DNA of 57,713 nucleotides from Lachnospiraceae bacterium (GTDB taxonomy: Bacteria; Bacillota; Clostridia; Lachnospirales; Lachnospiraceae). The stretch spans positions 1 to 57,713 of the forward strand of contig JAEENO010000048.1 in assembly GCA_016283755.1 (NCBI GenBank). The letters are read 5' to 3'. A program made the position numbers and the translations under genes. Below, one piece after another: positions 40,318 through 48,333 of this stretch; position 1 is the first letter of the stretch; every line of letters starts with the position of its first letter. The notes beneath the pieces were generated by a model, which made no database searches, was not told the origin of the DNA, and worked only from the letters and a program-made list of their open reading frames with translations.

Positions 40318-42711
40318 ATGACATTACGTGAGTTAAAAATCGGCGAATCTGCGATTGTAACGGAGGTTGGCGGAAGCGGTGAACTGCGCCAGCACTTCCT
40401 TGATATGGGGGTTATTCCCGGTGCGGAAGTGACGTTAGTTAAGTACGCTCCCATGGGAGATCCGATGGAGCTTAGAATCCACGGATATGAATTGACACTT
40501 CGACTTGCAGACGCAGATAAGATCGATATAACAAAAGCGCCCGATATTTCGGGAATTGCTGAAGTTAATGAGGCGGATACCGACAATAAGAAGTCCGGTA
40601 AGAAGGATAAGCCGCTCCGAAGTCGCACGGAGCATCCGGGACTCGGTGAAGGCGGTAAGTATCACGACCCTACAAATGAGAATCCGCTTCCTGAAGGAAC
40701 AGTTCTTACGTTCGCACTTGCCGGCAATCAGAACTGCGGTAAGACGACTCTGTTTAATCAGTTAACGGGTTCTAACCAGCATGTCGGTAACTTCCCGGGC
40801 GTAACGGTTGACAGAAAGTCGGGAAGCATAAGAAACTATGCAAATACCGAGGTTACCGACCTTCCGGGAATATATTCGCTTTCTCCATATACAAGCGAGG
40901 AAGTGGTATCCCGTAATTTTATAATAGATGAGAAGCCCAAGGGCATTATTAATATAGTAGACGCGACCAATATCGAGCGCAATATGTACCTTACGATGCA
41001 GCTTATAGAGCTTGATGTCCCAATGGTACTTGCGCTTAATATGATGGACGAGATGACCGGTAACGGTGGTGCGGTTAAGATTAACGAGATGGAGGAACTT
41101 CTTGGAATTCCCGTAGTTCCGATATCTGCTGCGAAGAACGAAGGTATTACCGAACTTATTAACCATGCGGTTCATGTTGCAAAGTATCAGGAGAATCCGG
41201 GACGACATGATTTCTGCCCGGAAGATGCCAACGGTGGTGCTGTGCATAGAGCGATCCATTCAATTATGCACTTGATCGATGACCATGCGGTCAAATCGGG
41301 TATTCCGATAAGATTTGCGGCAACGAAGCTTATTGAAGGCGACAGAGAGATTATTAAGCGTCTTGAGCTTACACAGAATGAGGAAGAGACTATTGAGCAT
41401 ATCGTTAAGCAGATGGAAGAAGAGCGTGGGCTTGACAGAGCCGCAGCCATAGCCGATATGCGTTATGCTTTCATAGAAGAATTCGTAAGTAAATGTGTGG
41501 TAAAACCGCATGAATCCAAGGAACGAGAGCGCTCGGTTAATATCGATAAGATACTGACGGGTAAGTTCACTGCGATTCCAAGCTTTATTCTTATAATGGC
41601 AGCAGTGTTCGTGCTTACATTTAATGTAATCGGAGCTTTCTTCCAGGGATTGCTTGAAGACGGAATCGGTGCTCTTGCAGCACAGGCCGACGCGGGACTT
41701 ACTGCGATCGGTGTTAACGAAGTATTGCATTCACTTATTATAGACGGTATATTTGCGGGTGTCGGAGCGGTTGTATCATTTCTTCCGATAATCGTAACCT
41801 TGTTCTTCTTTTTATCGTTGCTTGAAGATACCGGTTACATGGCGCGTGTTGCTTTTATAATGGATAAGTTATTAAGAAGAATCGGTCTTTCGGGACGTTC
41901 AATTGTGCCTATGCTTATAGGTTTCGGATGTTCGGTTCCTGCGATTATGTCGTCGCGTACGCTCCCGTCTGCGCGTGATCGTAAGCTTACGATTTTTATG
42001 ATTCCGTTTATGAGCTGTACCGCTAAGCTTCCTGTATACGGATTCTTTATTCAGGCGTTTTTCCCTGAATACAGCGGTATAATGATGACCGGTATATACT
42101 TGTTCGGTATATTGATGGGAATACTTATGGCGCATATTGCGAAGAACAGCGTATTTAAGGGTGAAGCAGTGCCGTTTGTCATGGAACTTCCCAACTACAG
42201 ACTTCCGGGCGCAAAGAACGTAGGTCTTTTACTTTGGGATAAGGCGAAGGACTTCCTTCAGAGAGCTTTTACCATAATATTCCTTGCTACTATTGTTATA
42301 TGGTTTTTGCAGACTTTTAATTTCCATCTTACAATGGTCGGTAATTCCGAAAATAGTATGCTCGGAGCTATTGCGGGCATTGTTGCCCCGATATTTAAGC
42401 CGCTTGGATTCGGAGATTTCAGAGTTGCGACGGCGCTTGTTACCGGATTTGTGGCGAAAGAAAGTGTGGTATCAACATTATCCGTGCTTTTCGGTGAGAA
42501 TGCACCGCTTAACCTTATTCTGACAAAGGCTGCGGCACTTGCACTTCTTACCTTTTGCCTTCTCTATACGCCTTGCGTTGCGGCAATCGCAGCGGTTAAG
42601 CGCGAGCTTGGCAGAAAGTGGGCGGCACTTATGATTGTGACGCAATGCACCGTAGCATGGATATGCGGATATATAGTTCATCTGATAGCTATGGCTATTA
42701 TGGGTGTGTAA
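40318..42711 (+). CDS. feoB: Ferrous iron transporter: FeoA-FeoB fusion
   Basis: 797 residues. Residues about 1-75 form a FeoA SH3-like domain (GESAIVTEVGGSGELRQHFLDMG, in two parts), a charged linker follows (about 76-130), then the FeoB G domain (GNQNCGKTTLFN as G1, FPGVTVD as G2, DLPGIYSL as G3, NMMDE as G4), a guanine-exchange helical domain and about ten membrane helices with two Gate segments (CSVPAIMSSRTL, and LLYTPCVAAIAAV with the conserved Cys). It imports Fe2+ under anaerobic conditions. The fusion places the modulator FeoA in fixed ratio with the channel. AAAGGA precedes ATG 40318. Confidence 0.96.
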   Translation: MTLRELKIGESAIVTEVGGSGELRQHFLDMGVIPGAEVTLVKYAPMGDPMELRIHGYELTLRLADADKIDITKAPDISGIAEVNEADTDNKKSGKKDKPLRSRTEHPGLGEGGKYHDPTNENPLPEGTVLTFALAGNQNCGKTTLFNQLTGSNQHVGNFPGVTVDRKSGSIRNYANTEVTDLPGIYSLSPYTSEEVVSRNFIIDEKPKGIINIVDATNIERNMYLTMQLIELDVPMVLALNMMDEMTGNGGAVKINEMEELLGIPVVPISAAKNEGITELINHAVHVAKYQENPGRHDFCPEDANGGAVHRAIHSIMHLIDDHAVKSGIPIRFAATKLIEGDREIIKRLELTQNEEETIEHIVKQMEEERGLDRAAAIADMRYAFIEEFVSKCVVKPHESKERERSVNIDKILTGKFTAIPSFILIMAAVFVLTFNVIGAFFQGLLEDGIGALAAQADAGLTAIGVNEVLHSLIIDGIFAGVGAVVSFLPIIVTLFFFLSLLEDTGYMARVAFIMDKLLRRIGLSGRSIVPMLIGFGCSVPAIMSSRTLPSARDRKLTIFMIPFMSCTAKLPVYGFFIQAFFPEYSGIMMTGIYLFGILMGILMAHIAKNSVFKGEAVPFVMELPNYRLPGAKNVGLLLWDKAKDFLQRAFTIIFLATIVIWFLQTFNFHLTMVGNSENSMLGAIAGIVAPIFKPLGFGDFRVATALVTGFVAKESVVSTLSVLFGENAPLNLILTKAAALALLTFCLLYTPCVAAIAAVKRELGRKWAALMIVTQCTVAWICGYIVHLIAMAIMGV

Positions 42712-42749
42712 CCAAAGCATAAAAAGCTTGGTATATAAGGAGGAGAAAA

Positions 42750-44405
42750 ATGAAAAGAAGAATTTTAAGCTTATTGCTTGTACTTGTGCTGGTAATCTCG
42801 GCATTTACCGCATGTGGAAAGCAAACCGCCAATAACGGCGGAAGCAATGTTGCCGACAATAGCGGTGACAGCAATGACGCAGAAGATAACGGCGGTGAGG
42901 ATGATCCTGTTGAAGAGGCCGTTTCGTATCTTTCGTTAAGAAGAACATCGGATGGCGAGTCTGAGTATGAAGATCTCGGTGATACCTATGAGTGCCGTAT
43001 CAGATGTTCATATACAATGCTCGAGTTACAGGACGAGGATGCTACACTTTATCCTGAATTAAGCCGTGCCCTTAAGGAATTAAATGAGGAAATCAAAGAA
43101 GGCGTTAACATAGAATATGCAGATTATGATCAGTGGTCAAAAGATGCGATTGCTAACGATGAACCTGTATACTTTCCGTATTATGTAGACCGTGATATGC
43201 TTGTTCGCCGTGCGGACAGTTTGGTTTTATCGATTTCAATACCGTATTCAAACTACAGCGGCGGTGCACACGGATGGAGCGGTGATTTTCCGCGTTCATT
43301 CGATTCTAAGACGGGTAAAGAGATTAAGTTTAATGATATCGTTAAGGATATCGATAAGATGTATGATTATATAACTGAGAGACTTGAGGACAAGTATTCC
43401 GAAGAGTGGGATATGTTCATTCAGTTTGACACTGACAGTGATCCTTACGAATTATATAAGAGCGGTGATGCTACTCAGAATTTCTACTTCGGTAATGAAG
43501 GTATAACCGTAATCTTTAACCCATACGATCTTGCTGCTTACGCTGCAGGTTCACAGCAGGTTTACATCCCTTATAAGGGAAATGAAGACCTTTTCGTCGA
43601 TGGCAGGTATTTCGAAGACCATATGGATAATTATGCAATTACAATCCAGCCAGGCGAGACTTACTGCGGAGATATCTTCGGAGACGGAACAGAGGGCAGC
43701 TTCTCTGTGTGTGCTTCGGTAAATTCTGATGATTACGATTATGTAGAGAATATGTATTTTAACGTAAACGGCGAAAGCTACGAGCTTAGTGCTGCATTCT
43801 ATGCATTCAGCCAGAACGCTTATCTTATAAGAAATGATAAGGGCGATGTATACTGCTATTTTGTTACTTCCGAATTCAATGATTACAGAATAGTATATGT
43901 ATATAAGGTTGAGAAAACCGGCGTTCAGCTGGTTGACGCAGGAAGCTTCGGTATATGGGCACCTGCTCCATCCGGCGATGACTGGTGGGCTTGGGGCGGA
44001 ATAATAACCGACCCTGATAACTTCTACGTAGATTACAGAACCGATGTCCTCGGAACAACACATATCCATACGCTTGCCAAGATCGGCGATGACGGAATGC
44101 CTGAAGAGTACGAATCTATCTATGAATTCGGCAACAGATTTGACCTTACATTATTGCAGGAGATTACAGTTGATACTGTATCGGAAGCAGGTGATAAGAC
44201 CGGTACTCTGACACTTAAAGCGGGCGATATTGTAAGAGCATACAGAACCAATGCTAAGCCGTACAGAGAGAACAGCGAAGTATATGTAGACCTTCTTACG
44301 AAGGATGGAACAATAATAAGAATTAATGTTACGAACGAATATCCGTTTGAAGTTGACGGAATTCCTATGGATGAACTTTTCGACGGAATAATGTATGCAG
44401 GTTAA
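42750..44405 (+). CDS. Lipoprotein with DUF4163 and DUF3298 domains (RsiV/PdaC-like)
   Basis: 551 residues. Lipoprotein signal with lipobox FTAC (Cys22), an acidic N/D/G linker (about 25-55), then DUF4163 (about 80-180, with SNYSGGAHGWSGDF) and DUF3298 (about 185-265, FYFGNEGITVIFNPYDLAAYAAG in two parts), followed by a C-terminal domain of about 280 residues I do not recognise. The DUF4163/DUF3298 pair occurs in RsiV, which binds lysozyme, and in peptidoglycan-modifying PdaC. No sigma factor is next to it, so sensing or binding of cell-wall material is an inference. Confidence 0.82.
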   Translation: MKRRILSLLLVLVLVISAFTACGKQTANNGGSNVADNSGDSNDAEDNGGEDDPVEEAVSYLSLRRTSDGESEYEDLGDTYECRIRCSYTMLELQDEDATLYPELSRALKELNEEIKEGVNIEYADYDQWSKDAIANDEPVYFPYYVDRDMLVRRADSLVLSISIPYSNYSGGAHGWSGDFPRSFDSKTGKEIKFNDIVKDIDKMYDYITERLEDKYSEEWDMFIQFDTDSDPYELYKSGDATQNFYFGNEGITVIFNPYDLAAYAAGSQQVYIPYKGNEDLFVDGRYFEDHMDNYAITIQPGETYCGDIFGDGTEGSFSVCASVNSDDYDYVENMYFNVNGESYELSAAFYAFSQNAYLIRNDKGDVYCYFVTSEFNDYRIVYVYKVEKTGVQLVDAGSFGIWAPAPSGDDWWAWGGIITDPDNFYVDYRTDVLGTTHIHTLAKIGDDGMPEEYESIYEFGNRFDLTLLQEITVDTVSEAGDKTGTLTLKAGDIVRAYRTNAKPYRENSEVYVDLLTKDGTIIRINVTNEYPFEVDGIPMDELFDGIMYAG

Positions 44406-44427
44406 AAAGCTCTAAAGGGGTAAGACA

Positions 44428-45453
44428 ATGGTTAAATTTGATTGCGATTATATGCAGGGTGCCGTTCCTGAGATATTAACAAGAATAGCTTCAATTAATG
44501 ATGAGCAGATAGACGGCTATGGTTTCGACGGATACTGCGACAGTGCCAAGAGTAAGATCCGTGAGGCTTGTGGACTTCCGGATGCGGACGTTGAGTTTAT
44601 GATAGGCGGTACACAGACCAATATGGTTGCGATTACCGCGACACTTCGGAGTTTCGAAGGCGTAATTGCTGCAGAGACGGGACATATATATGTTCATGAG
44701 TGCGGAGCTATCGAGAATATGGGACATAAGGTGATTTCCTTACCTTCTCATAACGGCAAGCTTGATCCGGCTGAAGTAAAAGAGTATATGCATAAGTTCT
44801 ATGCGGATGAGACCTACCCTCATATGGTAATGCCTAAGATGGTATATATCTCGCATCCTACGGAATTAGGCTCGTTATATACATTGGATGAGTTAAAAGC
44901 ATTAAGAAGCATCTGTGACGAGTATAAGATGCTCCTCTATGTAGACGGAGCGCGTCTTGGCTACGGTCTTAATGCAAGCAACACCGATGTTACGCTTAAA
45001 AACCTGGCAGAGAATGTGGATATGTTCTATATCGGCGGTACCAAGGTGGGTGCACTTTTCGGAGAAGCGCTTGTAATCAAGGATAAGAACTTAATTCCTA
45101 ACTTTTTCTCAATAAAGAAGCAGTCCGGAGCGGTTCTTGCAAAAGGTTGGTTATTGGGTCTACAGTTTGATACATTATTTACCGATAATCTATACAATAA
45201 TATATCGCGTCACGCTATTGTTATGGCGGAGAAGTTAAGACAGGGCTTTATCGACAAAGGATATAGGATGTATAGCGATTCTTATACCAACCAGCAGTTC
45301 TTTATCCTTAAGAAGGATAAGATAGAGGAACTTAAGAAGAAGGTTTCTTTTGCGGCCTGGGAGGAATTTGATAGTGATCACAGAATTGTCAGATTTGCAA
45401 CCTCGTGGGCAACCGGGGAAGAGGATGTCGAAGAACTTCTCAAACTCATATAA
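44428..45453 (+). CDS. Threonine aldolase family PLP enzyme
   Basis: 341-residue fold-type I PLP enzyme of the low-specificity L-threonine aldolase/beta-eliminating lyase family; such enzymes split threonine to glycine and acetaldehyde. Landmarks are GGTQTNMVAITA (cofactor phosphate contact), HIYVHECGAIE, YVDGARLGYGL with the PLP Asp, and the Schiff-base Lys in YIGGTKVGAL. The N-terminus (FDCDYMQGAVPEIL) resembles the subgroup of Clostridia whose exact substrate is not firmly set. Single gene before a strong terminator. Confidence 0.88.
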   Translation: MVKFDCDYMQGAVPEILTRIASINDEQIDGYGFDGYCDSAKSKIREACGLPDADVEFMIGGTQTNMVAITATLRSFEGVIAAETGHIYVHECGAIENMGHKVISLPSHNGKLDPAEVKEYMHKFYADETYPHMVMPKMVYISHPTELGSLYTLDELKALRSICDEYKMLLYVDGARLGYGLNASNTDVTLKNLAENVDMFYIGGTKVGALFGEALVIKDKNLIPNFFSIKKQSGAVLAKGWLLGLQFDTLFTDNLYNNISRHAIVMAEKLRQGFIDKGYRMYSDSYTNQQFFILKKDKIEELKKKVSFAAWEEFDSDHRIVRFATSWATGEEDVEELLKLI

Positions 45454-45469
45454 AATAAGCATTTTATAA

Positions 45470-45497
45470 GGCTATCGACGCGATTTTGTCGATAGCC
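45470..45497 (+). terminator. Terminator before the flagellar locus
   Basis: Perfect 10-bp stem GGCTATCGAC / GTCGATAGCC with loop GCGATTTT, then TATTTTTTT. Confidence 0.95.
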
Positions 45498-45517
45498 TAT
45501 TTTTTTAAAAATAATGC

Positions 45518-45545
45518 TAAAGTTTTTAAAGAGTGCGTCCGACAT
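45518..45545 (+). promoter_or_regulatory. Possible sigma-28 promoter of flgM operon
   Basis: TAAA (45518-45521), 16 bases, TCCGACAT (45538-45545), near the motility-sigma pattern TAAA-N15-GCCGATAT and 63 bases before the start codon. Confidence 0.5.
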
Positions 45546-45607
45546 ATTATATAGAAATCTATGAACGAAGGATTCGTTCATGATAATAAAGAAAGGAGAT
45601 GCCTAAT

Positions 45608-45892
45608 ATGCGTATTGATTCTTATAACCAAGTTAGCCAGATTATGAAGGCCGGTAAGGTTTCTAAGGCCAAAAATGCATACGGAATGAGTGCAGCTGCA
45701 TCATCATCTGATCAGCTTTCCATTTCCCAGCTTGGCCGGGATTATCAAATTGCAAAACAGGCAGTCGCAGGAGCTTCGGATATCAGGGAAGATAGAGTTG
45801 CCCAGTTGAAGGAGAGAATAGCTAACGGTAGCTATAATGTGGACACTGAAGATTTTGCAAGTAAGTTATTGGCAAAGTATAACGCGATTTAA
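45608..45892 (+). CDS. flgM: Anti-sigma-28 factor FlgM
   Basis: 94 residues. Holds the motility sigma factor until the hook is complete and FlgM is exported. The N-terminus is flexible (RIDSYNQVSQIM), followed by the sigma-binding half with SDQLSISQLGRDYQIAKQAV and REDRVAQLKERIANGSYNVDTEDFASKLL (in parts), the FlgM signature. GGAG at 45595-45598 lies nine bases before ATG 45608; an in-frame ATG at 45599 touches it and is unlikely. First gene of the flgM-flgN-flgK-flgK2-flgL run. The sigma-28 gene itself is not in the window. Confidence 0.93.
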   Translation: MRIDSYNQVSQIMKAGKVSKAKNAYGMSAAASSSDQLSISQLGRDYQIAKQAVAGASDIREDRVAQLKERIANGSYNVDTEDFASKLLAKYNAI

Positions 45893-45908
45893 GAAAGAGG
45901 ATTAAGTA

Positions 45909-46421
45909 ATGGCCAGTATCATGGATGAGTTTATCTCGGTTCTCGAAGAAGAAAATAAAGCCTATGAAGACCTTGCTTTCATATCGAGAAAGAAGACTGA
46001 GACGATTGTCTACGCCAGAGTCGATGAGCTTATGAAGCTTACCGAGCAGGAACAGGAGATAGTCGGAACCATCATGAATCTCGACAAGAAGCGACTTAAG
46101 CTTCGCGAAGAGATGGCAGGAATATTAAAAGTTCCTGTCGCAAGTCTTACTTTATTAAATATGGCGACCATCCTGGACAAACGGCCGGATGAGAAGACGA
46201 AGATACTTAATCTTCGGGAGAAGATAAGACTTACACTTATCGAGGTTGCCAAGATCAATAAGGAGAATGAAGCGTTATTGAAACAGTCCTTAGAGATGCT
46301 CGAGTATGACATGAACCTTATACGAAGTACACGCCAGGCACCGACAACCGCAAACTATAATAAGAATGCTTACAGTACAGATACGATATTGCCGGGTGGC
46401 GGATTTAATGTAACACAATAA
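45909..46421 (+). CDS. flgN: FlgN-type chaperone for hook-associated proteins
   Basis: 170 residues, almost all helical coiled coil (about 3-140), with a disordered Asn-rich tail. FlgN-type chaperones bind FlgK and FlgL in the cytosol and deliver them to the flagellar export gate. The LEEENKAYEDLAFISRKKTETIV stretch (in parts) and EQEIVGTIMNLDKKR match the family. Position between flgM and flgK is the standard one. A 14-bp hairpin follows before flgK. Confidence 0.88.
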   Translation: MASIMDEFISVLEEENKAYEDLAFISRKKTETIVYARVDELMKLTEQEQEIVGTIMNLDKKRLKLREEMAGILKVPVASLTLLNMATILDKRPDEKTKILNLREKIRLTLIEVAKINKENEALLKQSLEMLEYDMNLIRSTRQAPTTANYNKNAYSTDTILPGGGFNVTQ

Positions 46422-46433
46422 CGAAAAATCCTT

Positions 46434-46468
46434 TCGGGAGGCGTTGGAGCGATCCGGCGTACTCCCGA
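46434..46468 (+). other. Long intercistronic hairpin between flgN and flgK
   Basis: TCGGGAG (46434-46440) pairs perfectly with CTCCCGA (46462-46468), and GCGTTGG (46441-46447) with CCGGCGT (46454-46460) through three wobble pairs, loop AGCGAT. No U tract. Likely an RNA-stability or processing element, or a partial terminator inside the operon. Confidence 0.6.
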
Positions 46469-46544
46469 TAGAAATTCTTAAGAGAAATAATCACAAAGAG
46501 TTTAAGATTTAAGACTAAAGTTTTGAAGAAAGGAAGTAACGGAT

Positions 46545-48299
46545 ATGGCAAATGGTTTCGGTAGCTTATATGTTGGCAAGTCAGGTTTATCCGGCGCTCA
46601 GAACGCCATTAACGTTACGGCCAACAACCTGTCCAACTTAAATACCAAAGGGTATGTACGTGAACAGGTTCTTTTTGCTGATATGGAATATTCCACATTG
46701 TCGGAAGCCAAGATGAATCATCTGTATAATCAGTCGATTAACATGAAGCAGTCCGGTCTTGGCGTATCAGTCGGCGATGTTGTTCATACAAGAGATATTT
46801 TCCTTGATACTTACTTTCGTTCCGAATCGGGCAGAATGAACTTCTACGATACCTGCTACGGAACAACTAATGAGATTCAGGAGCTTTTACAGGAGACTGA
46901 AGGCGAAGCCTTCCAGGAAGTAATGGCAGACTTAAACGAAGCCGTTCAGGAACTTGTTAAGAATCCGGGCTCATCGATCAATCAGAACCTTCTTGTACAG
47001 AAGGCAACACTTTTTGTAGAGCGTTCCGCAGCACTTTACGAGAGCCTCAAGGAATATCAGCTTAACTTAAATTCCCAGATTGAAGATAAAGTTAAGAGAA
47101 TAAATGAACTCGGTAAAGGTATTGCCGAGCTTAATGACAGAATCAGAACCGTTGAAGCTAACCACGTTGAGACGGCAATGGAATTAAGAGATCAGCGAGA
47201 TTTATATCTCGATGAACTCGGAACTCTTGCAAGGATCACTTTTAAAGAGCAGGAGGACGGAGCGGTAACGGTTAAGCTTGAAGCCCAGGAATTCGTTGAC
47301 AGATTTACCTGCCACCAGATGGGAACAAGAACCGATACAACCACAGGATTTAAAACTCCTATATGGAAAGAGCTTTCCGATGAGATCAAGGAAGAATATG
47401 TAGACGTATATGACTTCACTGTTGATATCTCGTCTGAGATGAATACGGATATAGGAGCTCTTAAAGCAATCGTTATGTGCCGTGGTACAGAGGTTGCAGA
47501 CTTTAGAGACATCGTAGAGAAGAGCGAGCAGGAATTTGCCAACACAACTCAGTTATCACCGATCGAGACAGTGGAAGCACAGCTTGACCACTACGTAAGA
47601 AGTATAGTAACAACACTTAACAATCTCTTTACTCCTTTAAAGGAAGTTACTATTGAAGTAGGAACCCAGGAATTGACCGTCCAGGTATGGGATGAAGAGA
47701 ATGGAACGGTCGGAGCGGCAGGCGAAAGACCGGCGGCAGAGCTTTTCACAAGAAAGAGCAGACCTCGTTATACCGAAGTGGTTGATAACGATGGCAAGAC
47801 CTGGTATGTATATAATGGCGAAGATATCGGTGAAGACCGGTATGACAGTAACGGAAACCGCATTCCGAAGGATACGGCAACGTTTTATAATATACTTAAC
47901 TTAGAAGTTAACAAAGCTCTTACGGCAGATGAGACAAGACTTGCAACTTTCCGTCAGAACGGCGAAGTTGATCATACCCTGGCAGATAAGCTTGCCAAGG
48001 TGTTCGATACCGATATATTGGAGCTTTCACCTAACACGACGAAGTTTTCTTACAAGAACTATTACGACAACATGGTAGGCTATGTTGCAAGTACGGGTTC
48101 TGTATATATGAGTGTTACAAATACACTTACATCTTCTGTTTCTTCTATAGAGAATCAGAGAACAATGGTTATCGGAGTTTCATCCGATGAAGAATTGAGC
48201 AACATGATCAGATTCCAGAGTGCTTACAATGCAGCCAGCCGTTTCATCACAACAATAGATGAGATGATAGAGCACATGATAATGCAGCTTGGAAGATAG
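46545..48299 (+). CDS. flgK: Flagellar hook-associated protein FlgK (copy 1)
   Basis: 584-residue HAP1, joining hook to filament after export. The N-terminal helix carries the rod/hook signature NAINVTANNLSNLNTKGYVR (about 20-39) and the C-terminus the partner helix SNMIRFQSAYNAASRFITTIDEM (in parts) typical of FlgK. The middle domain (about 250-500) is unique. GAAAGGAAG precedes the ATG. Unusually, a second FlgK-type gene follows 34 bases later. Confidence 0.92.
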   Translation: MANGFGSLYVGKSGLSGAQNAINVTANNLSNLNTKGYVREQVLFADMEYSTLSEAKMNHLYNQSINMKQSGLGVSVGDVVHTRDIFLDTYFRSESGRMNFYDTCYGTTNEIQELLQETEGEAFQEVMADLNEAVQELVKNPGSSINQNLLVQKATLFVERSAALYESLKEYQLNLNSQIEDKVKRINELGKGIAELNDRIRTVEANHVETAMELRDQRDLYLDELGTLARITFKEQEDGAVTVKLEAQEFVDRFTCHQMGTRTDTTTGFKTPIWKELSDEIKEEYVDVYDFTVDISSEMNTDIGALKAIVMCRGTEVADFRDIVEKSEQEFANTTQLSPIETVEAQLDHYVRSIVTTLNNLFTPLKEVTIEVGTQELTVQVWDEENGTVGAAGERPAAELFTRKSRPRYTEVVDNDGKTWYVYNGEDIGEDRYDSNGNRIPKDTATFYNILNLEVNKALTADETRLATFRQNGEVDHTLADKLAKVFDTDILELSPNTTKFSYKNYYDNMVGYVASTGSVYMSVTNTLTSSVSSIENQRTMVIGVSSDEELSNMIRFQSAYNAASRFITTIDEMIEHMIMQLGR

Positions 48300-48333
48300 T
48301 TATAAGTTATCTTATGAGAGGAGGTAACGCGAT

